DNA from: Erigeron canadensis
Taxonomy: Eukaryota > Streptophyta > Magnoliopsida > Asterales > Asteraceae
NCBI RefSeq assembly: GCF_010389155.1
Contig: NC_057761.1
Coordinates: 46,362,213 to 46,426,212, forward strand
Direction of reading: 5' to 3'
Length of the DNA: 64,000 nucleotides
In this document: in pieces, positions 34,864 through 45,186 of the stretch
Position numbering within the stretch: position 1 is the first letter of the stretch
Layout of the letters: each line of letters begins with the position of its first letter
Position numbers and translations under genes: made by a program
Notes under the pieces: model-generated
Told to the model about the DNA's origin: nothing
Seen by the model: only the letters and a program-made list of their open reading frames with translations
Database searches by the model: none

Positions 34864-35095
34864 TAACTTTCTTACATTCACCACTAGGATGGTGGTCCAG
34901 TGGTTGGGCATGTGTCTCCAAAAAGAGTGAAACTCCCTGAGGGTCAAAGCTTCACTAACTGGCTACTTAAAAAAAGATACCCTAGTGGCTATGGAGGTGT
35001 ACCTGCTTTGACTTTGCGAGCCAGTTCTTGGGATTAGTCTGCTCCCAAAGTGAGTGGGGCACCTAAGGTTGCAAAAAAAAAACATAACTTTTTAA
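34864..35095 (+). mobile_element. SINE (34875-35084) with poly-A tail
   Basis: TGGTCCAGTGG fits the pol III A box and GGGTCAAAGCTT a degraded B box. The element ends in GCAAAAAAAAAA. The flanks TAACTTTCTTA and TAACTTTTTAA look like an imperfect target duplication. At about 210 bp it is in the normal plant SINE size range. Confidence 0.65.
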
Positions 35096-35914
35096 TATAT
35101 TTATTTTTTTGGATTACTAGCAAAAGTTATTTGATCATATCTTGCCTGCTTAAAGGTTTTGGTGGTTATTAAGATACTAAGGGCAGCGGGTCACTATAAT
35201 ATAAGTGTCGGGTTATTTAACATACTACAATTGGAATGTCATCTGACCATTGTTAAAATTTTCATGAGGGGATGCATACATCTATCATCTATAGCTTGTT
35301 TTCCTTAGGATCATGTGGAACCCGAGGTCCTTCTCATAGAGTGGAGTAAGATTTAATTATCGTTTTTTGAAATTTGTTTATCATACCACTATAATACAGA
35401 TACAGGTTTTTGTTGGTTGAGAAGGATCCCTGGGCATCAGTTCTTTGTAATCGGGTGGGCGTGTCAGGGCTTATTTGTTCTATATGCTTTAGTTATCTTC
35501 TATATTTTGGGAATATCGATTTGCAACTATTTGTTAGAGCTTGATTAAGTTATTGGTTCACAAGTTATTATCCAAGAAGTTCAGGATAATTAATTGTAGG
35601 CATTATTTATATAATGCAATATTTTGACTTGATCATTTTACTGGTAGCTTTAATTTATGTTTTTGTTTATTTGATGAATCATCACTAGGAAGTGTTGGGA
35701 GAATAGCTTATGACCAGTTTGTCATACCTATAGTATTGATCACTATTTAAACCATGATTGTCAGTCTATCTTTGTGTACCCTTGGAAGCTGGGTGGCCTA
35801 AGTGATATATTGTTATTAGATGGATGTCATCATTGTGAGGTATTCTAGTACTTTTGTGTGCTTGTTTGTAACATTTTATTATGTGGTAGGCCTCTCTTAG
35901 GTTTATGCTATTAT

Positions 35915-36212
35915 ATAGGCTCTGTTAGTGGGCAGATAAAGGGAGGTCGAGTACTTGCTACTGCTAGATAGGATGTTCTTGCGACACTCTCTAAGTTGGG
36001 GGGGGGGGGGGGGGGGGGGGTAACTTGCTTGTCGCTAACTTCTGGTTATTATGTAGGTTCTCATTTCTAGGTCTTTACTCTTTATTGTATATAACGATTT
36101 GTAGGCTGTTAGGTTTATGGTTATTATATAGGTTTACTTAGTGGGCAGATCAAGGGAACTCGAGTACTTGCTAGTTAGGATGTTCATGCGACACTCTCTA
36201 AGTAGGTGGTGA
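35915..36212. repeat. imperfect direct repeat, first copy ending in a 23-G run
   Basis: GTGGGCAGAT(A/C)AAGGGA...CGAGTACTTGCTA...GCGACACTCTCTAAGT occurs at about 35930-35997 and about 36142-36205. The first copy runs into 23 consecutive G (35998-36020), where the second reads AGGTGGTGAC. A pure G run this long is rare and can form G-quadruplex. It can also be an assembly or sequencing artefact. Confidence 0.75.
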
Positions 36213-36459
36213 CTGGCATGCCCGCTAACATCCAGTTTTGCGAATTATCAGTTAGATTTTTTGGTTTTCTTTTCGCAGCTGGTATGTTTCTTTTTCCATT
36301 TGTAAATCTTTAATTGTATAGTGATTCGATCATGAACAGTTACAGGCTTTTATTTCTGTTACAGTTAATTTTTGTTAGAAGGTGGCCATGAGGAAGGGTT
36401 ATGTTCTTTGGTTTGTTGATAGGTTGTTGATCATGGTCCTTGTTTCCATTCAAATGTGG

Positions 36460-36745
36460 CGCGTTTGGTTCACAGAATGTTTTGGGAAGGAATGGGATTT
36501 TTCAAAGGAATTGGAATTTGAAGGAATGGAATTTGACGGAATGTTTTTGATTTTTTGAAAATTCAAGTGATGGAAGGAATGAAATTCCTTCCTCCATCCC
36601 CAAGGAATGGAGATTCCATCAAATGATGGAATGTTTACATTCCTATGGAATGAGATTCCCTCTTCTTTGTGCAACCAAACGCACTAAGGAATGAAATTCA
36701 ATTCCAATTCCATCAAATTTCATCAGATTCTGTGAACCAAACGCG
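36460..36745. mobile_element. foldback MITE with CGCGTTTGGTTCACAGAAT ends
   Basis: The left end CGCGTTTGGTTCACAGAAT is matched exactly in reverse at the right. The interior is GGAATGGAAT-type repeats on both strands. A second internal terminus (GCAACCAAACGCAC, about 36672) suggests two elements nested or a rearranged copy. No ORF; target duplication not seen. Confidence 0.75.
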
Positions 36746-39700
36746 TAGGGTTTACCTTTAGAATGTGTACACCTTGGCATCACCCAGTCCCTTGGTATTA
36801 AATGTATGGCTGGTTTATTGTTTCGAGACTTTTGACAGAATGACGGTTGACTGGGCCTTTGCTATATCTGCTAGTTTAAACATGGTTCTTTTATGGATCC
36901 ATGGCATATTGCTGTGTCATTGGTTTCTTTTATATCTTTAGAGCCACACAAATCTCGTTACTTATCCTGTTTACATGATACAGCTTCATCAAGATCGGGG
37001 TTCTAGTTTTGAGTTGTCATTGTGCTAATTGAAAATCAGTGTATATTTGTTGTATTAGTTTATCTTTGTTGACATGTTGGCTATGGCATGGACAAAGATG
37101 ATGCTTATTATCTTTGTTGAAAGGTACTAAAAAGCTTCTGCTAATTGACGAGTGCTTTTTCTATGGTTCTCTTTGTTTATTTGGTGACCTTCCTGACCGC
37201 TACCTTTACATTTTATGTATCACAGTACCTTGAATGGTTTTCTTTGAGGTTAATGGTCATCTTTGCAAAGTCTTATTATTATTATAATATAATGGTTATG
37301 CTGTTACAAGTCACTTGGATCTATCGAGTCAACAGGTGCTGTGTTGTAAATTTGCTTTGCGTTTTTGGTGCTTGCTTAACAAAGGAACTACAATGACGGT
37401 ATAACAATCTGGTACTTCTGTGTTTTTTTGTGGTCTTTTTGTACATGGATTTTAGTTTAATCACGTGTCAGGTCTTTCTTTCCCCGTTTTATTTCATCAA
37501 CCGAGACAACCGCTTCAATTTTTAATTTTTACCTTAAAAGCTTGGTGACATAGGCAATATACTTTTATGACCAGTTTTGAGCATTGCTGTTTGCACACAT
37601 TTCGATACTGTTTCCCCTTTTTGTTGGATTCACTTTCGTACGGATGGTTATTACTTATTACTAAGAGGTATACCAGAGTTCTGTGTTCTTGTTATTTGTG
37701 TGTTATTGTTAGGCGTATGGGTTTCTGATAATTCCTGATATGCAGAGCAATAGAGCATAGGAGGCTCTAGTGATAGCTAAACTTAGTATTCTTTTTGTAT
37801 TCTCTCAGTGAGATAGTGACTAACCTCTCCACTATCTTTGAATTATCTTGTTATAAATCTGGGTGTTCCTGGTTTCCGTCTCCAGCGGGTATGGTTTTTG
37901 TTATTGTTTTCATTTTCAGGTCTAAATTGCATGTCATGTCAATCATAAACACTTGTATAGTTTTTGCTATATATTGTATTGCTGCCATCTAGGGCTCTAT
38001 TCTTGACCACAGCTTTGTTTTAAATAGTGCAAAGTGTGGTGCCATGTTACTTCCCACACAACCATAGTGGTATATATTATCAGTATTCTTTCTGAATTTT
38101 AGAGAGAATATTGGTTATTTGGATTTTTGTTAGTGGATATCCCATGATCGTTGTTACCATCTGCTTTCTTCTTTCTTTTTTAATGCACTATTGGGACATA
38201 ATTGGATTTCATATCTTAAAGTAACCTACCTAAGGGTTTGGTTTCTAGTATTTTGGGAACAATCTAATCATGTCCCGTTTAGACTTCTTTAAAAAGGTAT
38301 GGGCTTGTTATAGAAACTTCTTGCTTGTAATTTGCTTGGATTGTAATCTCTGCTTTAGATTGGCATTGTACTCATAGAACATGCAATGGTTGACCTTTTC
38401 TATGGTGGATATATCTTGTTGGGTTATAATCTTCACTTCAGATTGGAAAGCCATCTGTTATGGTGAATATATCTCATTTCCGGGTCATGGACGCACCAGG
38501 TTATGACTAGTTTGTTAACCAGGGCCATTTTATATGGTTATGTATTTTGTGCTTTTGCTAATGCAGTGGTGAGTTTGGGTTAGCTATTTTGTTGATGGAT
38601 TTTAAATGGCTAACAGGGTTGATTTAAAATTTTTTTTTCTAGTCTAGTGTTAATGGGTCATGTTATTCCTTTTCTCTTTTCTCTTGCAAGTTCCAAGTCA
38701 TACATTATCAGTAGGATGTAATGTCTACATCTATCACATGCTGTTCAGTTGCTCTGTTTGATCGGTATTCAAACTGTGGCCACCGTTTTCCTTTTTTTTT
38801 TACCTAAATTGGCACGGACGATATAATTCATGGCCAGTTTATGTCAATTGTCGCACGTACACTTCTGAATAGTGTTTACTTCTTCTGCTGTATTGTTATC
38901 TGGTTGTCTAAATTTAAATGGGGACTTTTTGTCTCACTTTTCTTTGTTTGGAGGTCATCTTTAACATTTTGTTGTTGCTGGTTTAGCAAGAAGCCTGTTT
39001 TGTGCAGTTTCTTAATCTTCAGAGTGCAAGATTGGATCATTTTTCCCCGCTAGCAGAACTCGTTGGCTCTTTACAAGTTCAAGTTCTGTATATAGTCAAA
39101 TGATTTGTTTTTCAGCAGTAGTAATAGAGGAGGTCAGTTTGTCAATCTGTTTTTTGCCTTCTCTTTTCCGACTTTAATGAGATGCATCATGTAAGATGGT
39201 TGCATCTTCATGTCAAAATAGAAGATGGCGTCTTTTCTCCTTGGCAACTATTCTGTTCATTTTTTCCTTCCTTTCTCGTCTTCTCCTTTGCTGCTATACT
39301 GTTCTTTCATTCTTTCTCTTTTAATACAATTGGTTTGTTAAATACAACGGTTCTATAGGATTGAAGGTCTGACAGAGGTAGTACCTTTTAGCCTTATTTT
39401 ACCTCTAAAAATTTGGTATCTGGGTCCTTTGTTATTCTTTTGTAAGTGCTTGCTCAGCTGCTAATTACGTAGGGTATGGAGTACTTGTGTCAGCAAAAAG
39501 TACCTGTTTCATACTTTTTATATGCTTCAGCCTTTTCTTTCTCATTACACTTTGACTTCCGTATTTTTGTTCACGTCATGTTATCATCTAGCTAATTGTG
39601 TTATATTTGGTGATACAAGATTGTCATAATTATAGTTTTTCATTTTGGTATTTCAGTTTTGTTTGCTTGAAACCAGGTGCATGTGCTTTTTTTTTCCTTC

Positions 39701-39879
39701 TAAATCTCTGTTTTTGTAGCTTGGGCGTCGGTCATGGCTTATGCGATACATAGTTTTTGATGCGTTAATGGGGCACACAGTGTAATGCTCCACATGAATG
39801 GTGTGGCTCTGTAGCAGTGTCAAGTAGGTTGGTTTGCCAAATGCCTGGCGTTTCGTTGATGTCTTACTTTGTTGGTGTC

Positions 39880-40057
39880 GACAGGTTAACTCTGCCTGTG
39901 GTGTCTGGACTCGGCTAGTCTCATGCTCAGATGGAGCGAGGAGGGTCGAAAGAGGTAAAACACTACAAACTGCTGCTAGTGTAGTTGTTGGCACGCATAT
40001 CGTTTGGGCATCGCCTAAGTCAACTACAGCAAGGCATCGTTGTGATTATAGGTATTA
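39880..40057 (+). other. exon-like GC-richer block with weak coding potential
   Basis: GTCGACAG followed by GTTAACTCTGCC looks like an acceptor, and GTCGAAAGAG|GTAAAACAC and ATTATAG|GTATTAGG look like donors. Base composition shifts from T-rich to balanced. One frame (from 39834) reads CGVWTRLVSCSDGARRVERG and continues to a stop near 40057. No family is recognised. It could be a terminal exon of the transcript beginning near 28.0 kb, or chance. Confidence 0.25.
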
Positions 40058-40150
40058 GGTACCGTACCAAATAGGATGATATTTGTAGCCAGTGGCAAGT
40101 ACGTTAATATATGTTTCTCGTTGTTTGCTGGATTATCTGCTTGGATATGA

Positions 40151-40734
40151 TGTCATGTTGGATATTTTAGTGTAATTGGGGTTAACTTGTTTGATCAGTA
40201 ACGTCATAATAATACATCATATAGCATTAGAGGTGCGGAGTGCACGCCTATTTGAATTTATTATGACCTTAGGGGCTTCGCCCCTAAGGTACGGAGGCCC
40301 GGGGGCAGTGCCCCTGGGAGCGGGGTCCAAGGGGCGGCAGCCCCTGGCAGGGTCCAAGGGGCAGAGCCCCTGGCTGGGGATTTCCATTGAATTGTTATGG
40401 TAAAACTCCTTCCGAAAATTTTATTTTCGGAATTCGAGGGACTAAATTTGCCAAATCCGAAACATGATAATTAACTGCCTAAAAGGCAGTTATTGGGCCT
40501 AATTAACATCCCGTAACATGTATGATCCGATCATTCTTCTTCCTTCTTTTCCTTTCTCTGGTTCTTTTTCTCTCAAACAAATCCACACAGAAAATTCTTA
40601 ATCTTTGATTGTATCCGATTGAATAGTTTGGGTGAACCGCCAAATTGATTCAATCTGAAAGCGATCACGTGCCTTCAAAGATTGATTATATCCGGTTATT
40701 TTTGTTTGTTATCTCGAATTTCCCCAACATGTCA
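40151..40734. mobile_element. solo LTR (40156-40729) with 5-bp target duplication
   Basis: It begins TGTTGGATATT, ends TTCCCCAACA and is flanked by TGTCA on both sides (40151-40155, 40730-40734). No second LTR, primer-binding site or internal domain is present, so it is a recombined solo LTR of 574 bp. Inside is a GC-rich block of short hairpins (GGGGCTTCGCCCC, GGGGCAGAGCCCC, about 40269-40375), as in some plant Copia LTRs. The ORF near 40176 is only this repeat. Confidence 0.9.
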
Positions 40735-41490
40735 CATATAGTAGTTAAGATTGGATGGGTATATGGGGTAATAGTTTTTTGTGTGGTCCTTTCCCCTTCT
40801 TAAGAACATGTATGACTGAAGCTTAGTCTGGGAACGGGTCTGTTGCTTTTTTTGACAATGAAGTTTTTTGTGGGTAAAAGGCTTTACACCTGGTAAATAT
40901 TTTTGACTCTATAGTTTTACTTGCATAGTGTATCGTGTATGTAGACCAAATAATAGCTATTAACATATTGAATAGCATTGTCTCTAAGCAGCTGTGCTGC
41001 CATACAGATACGACAAGTATGAGAACCTGTGATATAGATTTTAGCTTCTTTTCTCTATCCGGCATCCTTCGTGATTACATTCCCACATTTATTATTCTTT
41101 TGAAATAGCTATATTAGTACCTCCCATTGAAGAAACTTTGAAGCAAGTTCTACTAGAATTTTCTTTAGGGTCTTCTCCTTAATATGAATCCATCAACAAG
41201 ACATTGTTCCCTGAATTAAATCCAATGCTTTGGAAAAAAAAAAAAAAGTAGACCACAAAGTGTTTATATGTAAAGAATGTTTATTGTAATGCTCTTAAAA
41301 AGAAAGAAGATTGGTTATTGTGACTTTTTTTCATCCATCCAAGGACATGACCTTTAGTTTTAGATTTTATGTCTATAGAAGAAACTCAAACATTTGTCAT
41401 TGGTTAAATTTGCGAAGGTTGATTAGGATTGGTTAATGAGTCTAATTATATACACGAAGTTATCATGTAATCTTTGTGTGCAAAAAAAAG

Positions 41491-41522
41491 CTTTCCGTTG
41501 CCGGGACTTGAACCCGGGTCTA
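41491..41522 (-). tRNA. tRNA-Glu-like 3' half (relic)
   Basis: On the minus strand AGACCCGGGTTCAAGTCCCG then GCAACGGAAAG is the T-arm and 3' acceptor strand of plant nuclear tRNA-Glu. The upstream part does not fold into the tRNA-Glu D and anticodon arms. The expected TCCGTTG 5' acceptor strand and a U33 anticodon loop are absent. It is a truncated tRNA pseudogene or tRNA-derived repeat. Confidence 0.6.
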
Positions 41523-41559
41523 CTGAAATTGTTTCAACGTCAACAACTCAACATCATAC

Positions 41560-42530
41560 TAAAAGTTGATTTTTATATGTAGTTTTTTTTTATGTAAATT
41601 TCTGACTTCCTGGACACCCAATAAAAAGTCATGGTTGTTTCCATCAGAAAAGGAGACAGGAAAGAAATATTGTATTGCACCAACATTATTTGTGGGTGGG
41701 TGTACTTCAATAGATTTCCAACGTAGTTTTGATACCAATTTATTAGAATGATGTAGATTTCAAATTAATAAAATAGAATGATTAGCTTTAGAGATATGAG
41801 ATGTTATAGACGAGGGGACATTCGTGAAAATTAGAACATATGGGGGAGATTTTAGTTAAAAAAGAACTTTACTAATTTGAAATCTTGTGTACAAAATTTG
41901 CCTTTCATAAGTCGATTAGAAACATAATTTTGATATTTATAATAGCTAAGCCATGTAGGGACATCTAGTTAATGTCAACTATGTACCTATCTATCTAATA
42001 GCGCTAACTATCATTAACTAATCCTAGATTAACTTAGAAATACATTAATATTATACGGAATAACAGACTACGTAACAGCTAATAATAAGATTGACGAACT
42101 ACAGCACGCCTGAATTAACAATACTAGATTACCAAAATTGGTAGACTGACTTGGTCAGTCAAGACACAACAATTATAACAAGGATGGGAATAAAAACCCG
42201 CATTTTTTAAACAAACTAAGGGATAACTAGTTAGATACACGTAGATTCCAACACGGCGTGTAATGTAACGTATTTTCTCTATTATATATATATGCATTCA
42301 CAATCCTTCAATTTCAACGATCGATCGATAGCATTTGAAAACACTTCATTAATTAGGATCCTGCTAGATCACATATATATGTCAACCTAGCTAGCTAGCA
42401 GCTTAATACATCCATCTCTCCTTTAATTCCTTCAATCTGTACGTGTTAAATTGTTTGTTTCAACTCTCACATATATATACGGCTCAACTACTACGTACAT
42501 TTACTCGTGTATTAATCATCAAGCACGCAG
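41560..42530. other. intergenic sequence
   Basis: No supported gene. The last 250 bases (CTAGCTAGCTAGC, TATATATAC, short CT-rich stretches) look promoter-like for whatever is transcribed near 42.5-43.6 kb. Confidence 0.4.
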
Positions 42531-42534
42531 CACA

Positions 42535-42751
42535 TGCATATATTCATGAACTGCTCTGCGGATCCAACAGAGATTTTGGTAAGTTTCATTGTAGCCGGCC
42601 AAAATGATAATTATAGTTGATTATGTTCTTTTTTTTCCTTTCTTTTTAATTTGGTTTGTTTAACTAATTAATTTGATTGTGTTTGAAATGATCATATGAA
42701 TGGGATGCAGTTGCGAGCATTTTTGTGCCAAAAGGAGGGGCATACGTGACA
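42535..42751 (+). other. possible spliced mini-ORF (27 residues)
   Basis: ATGCATATATTCATGAACTG begins a frame that runs to ATTTTG|GTAAGTTT (donor about 42581). An acceptor (GATGCAG|TTGCGAGC, about 42711) continues the frame to a TGA, giving MHIFMNCSADPTEIL plus LRAFLCQKEGHT. The splice sites are good but the product is short and unknown. It may be a leader exon or non-coding RNA. Confidence 0.25.
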
Positions 42752-43082
42752 GGACTACTACTATACTACTGCAGTTAGCTAGCTGGTATATATTTCGATT
42801 AGCTAGGGCTTCACGCTGCAAAGATAGATACATAGTCAATTATCCTCTCTAGTAATTAGTTTATCTTGTATTTCTAAGTTAAAACAATTAATTAGCCTCA
42901 AAAACAACAAAATCTAAGAAACACTTTCCCTTTAATTAAGCAATACTATACATATGCAAAACTGATCAACTACAGTATATATTAACAAAACACATCTCTC
43001 TCAATCGATACATACATATATATATCACACGTAGCTACTGTACACAAAACACTAGGAGCAAGAGGAAAAACAAGAGAGATCG

Positions 43083-43580
43083 ATGTGGCATCCAATGGTC
43101 AACCTACGTTGTATATATGTATGGGTGTCACAAATATACAATGACGCATTGGTCAACATCAAACACAACTTGTCACAAGCAGAACCGCAACGACTGAGGC
43201 CCATCTTTAATCATCTTGTGCTCAAGTTCGTTGTGATCTGTCTCTTTGAGATTCTCCAACTACGACCTATATCTCCATTTGTGACACACCCAAAATCCAT
43301 ATTTATGGTGACTGCCACTGTGATCATCTACAGCATAACTTTTTATGCTGAGGAGAAATATCGTCATACCAATCGTGTATGCCTTAGTCTCGCACGTCGA
43401 GGGAAAATCATCTTGTCCGATTTTTTGGTGACGACTTTGGCATCGATTTTGGTGCCTAGCTTCATTCAGCCACTGGTGTATGTAGCTTACATCATATTCT
43501 ATAGCCATGAGTGGATCTATTGGCTGTACAAGAGGATTCTTATGGATGAAGTAGTTGGACCAAAAATTGATGCACTTTGA
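43083..43580 (+). CDS. small predicted membrane protein, unknown family
   Basis: An intronless 165-residue frame with balanced codon use sits in AT-rich surroundings. It follows a purine-rich leader (AGCAAGAGGAAAAACAAGAGAG) directly before the ATG. Three hydrophobic stretches are plausible membrane segments: about residues 46-62 (LKFVVICLFEILQL), 72-89 (IFMVTATVIIYSITF) and 116-150 (TTLASILVPSFIQPLVYVAY onward). A basic loop CLSLARRGKI lies between. I do not recognise the family. It might be a lineage-specific gene or a terminal exon of a larger one. The antisense frame at 43260-43610 is judged a shadow. Confidence 0.5.
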   Translation: MWHPMVNLRCIYVWVSQIYNDALVNIKHNLSQAEPQRLRPIFNHLVLKFVVICLFEILQLRPISPFVTHPKSIFMVTATVIIYSITFYAEEKYRHTNRVCLSLARRGKIILSDFLVTTLASILVPSFIQPLVYVAYIIFYSHEWIYWLYKRILMDEVVGPKIDAL

Positions 43581-44000
43581 AGTTGACCGTGTATATGATA
43601 TGTTGTACATGAAGAAGATTCATGAGGTCAAGGGTTAATTTGGGAGCTACTACTAATTAATATATTGTATTACAAAATAAATTGATTTGGTGTGTTGTTA
43701 AATACTCTTTCTTTTCACAGAAAGTTGACCATGTATATGATATATTGCACTTGGAAGTCATTTCTTGTAAAATATTCTATATGTACTATGAAGATAAGCT
43801 ATATTGTGTAGTCGTGGTTTGCTTTCATCAACTATTATTGAAATACTAATTTATCCTAGCTTGTTATTGCACTGGAATAATGAATTTTGTTTTGATCGCT
43901 CAAGTTGGTTTAAGATGATTTGCATATTTTATAAGCTAGGTTGCTACTTGCTAGCGTATGGTAATTCGTTATGAAAATGCTAAGTGTTAAATTAAAGTCA

Positions 44001-44312
44001 TTAATTTTAGCAATTATTTTTTTTTTAATTTGTTTTATTTTTAAAACGGCGTGTTAGTAAGTTAGTGATTTGAAGTCTAACAATGATATCCAAATGGACA
44101 ATTTACTAGAGGTTGGAACCCAAAGACACTTCTAGAGATCAATGGTGCGATAGCACGACCCGCATGCATCTGAAAAGTTAAATGTATGAACTCATGAGGA
44201 ATTGAGATTCGATTCATAGTTTTCAAGCTTACATCTTCTCCCCAAAACCCCCAAAGAAAACCTTGGGTGACCACTTGATCTAAGACCAAGTGGTTGTTAA
44301 TTTTAGCTATTA
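44001..44312 (-). mobile_element. full-length SINE (44017-44296) with about 16-bp target duplication
   Basis: TTAATTTTAGC(A/T)ATTA flanks the insert on both sides (44001-44016, 44297-44312). The left inner end is a T-rich run, the poly-A tail of a minus-strand insert. The right end on the minus strand reads AACCACTTGGTC, with a B-box-like GAATCGAATCTC about 90 bases in. Length is about 280 bp. Confidence 0.7.
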
Positions 44313-44639
44313 TATATATAATTGATTACTTGATTTGCAAATGCCCGATAATGGTCATCAATACATTTATATCAACACATAAAATAATTACACTATATTT
44401 TTTATATTATTTATGTTAATATTGTGTGGATATCAATCTAGATTTTTTTATTAATGCAAATGATATTTTTGGTTGATAAAAAAGGTTTTATTAATATTTA
44501 TGTGACAATTTAAAACTAAAAACTGATATAAATAATTAATTTTAAAAAAACAATACTAATTAATATTTAGTATAAAAGTTAAGATTAAAAATAATACAAG
44601 TTTATAAGCATCTATTTATTTATAATATAACTAAAAAAG

Positions 44640-44898
44640 GGAGTTGGGGGTACATTTAACACCCCTAATCTCCCTCCTTTAGCCTAATATTCTCTTCTTA
44701 TTAATTTTCTATTCTCTCCTTTAACCTTTGATTAAAAAATTTTTTATTTAACTAAAGTTGAAAAAAAAAAACTAGAATTAATATTTATATGGAGCTAATT
44801 TCATATGTTTCTTCTTTAGTTTTCGTTTTTGTATTGATTAAGTTGTGGTATTTGATTAATATATTTTGAGACGTCCATTGGACGGGTCTGAGCACTAG
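44640..44898 (+). mobile_element. Helitron 3' end, plus orientation
   Basis: CGTCCATTGGACGGG (44874-44887) is a perfect hairpin, followed by GTCTGAGCACTAG with CTAG at 44895-44898. The next base is C rather than the usual T. The AT-rich body upstream has no ORF, and the 5' end was not located. Confidence 0.5.
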
Positions 44899-45186
44899 CA
44901 TATATATATAACAAGATATTCGATTATTCATTTTTAAAATATAATAAATATTTCATCTTGTTAGAAAAGTTATAAAATAGATTAAATGTGAAAATACCAA
45001 ATTATCTTTAATAGTCTTTTTTTTTTTAATTATAAAAATTTTCAATTAATTATTTTCAGTGAATTAATTTACATTTTAAACTTTTTATTATTCACCGCTA
45101 CCATTTGCACCGATATTCGTCACATCACCACCATACGTACCCTTGTAAAATCGAAATTTTGTAAAACCCCATTCGGAAAAAGGAAA

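Larger units (their letters stand above)
35100..39830. other. long T-rich intron-like tract
   Basis: No supported coding gene. The plus strand is strongly T-rich with many TTTGTT runs, as in an intron. It contains a pair of direct repeats flanking a G run (35915-36210) and a foldback MITE (36460-36745). ORFs between 37145 and 39053 are hydrophobic by base composition only and have no recognisable domains. Confidence 0.45.

Noticed and set aside
40176..40403. Gly/Pro-rich ORF
   Set aside because: It lies wholly inside the solo LTR and reads its GC hairpins.
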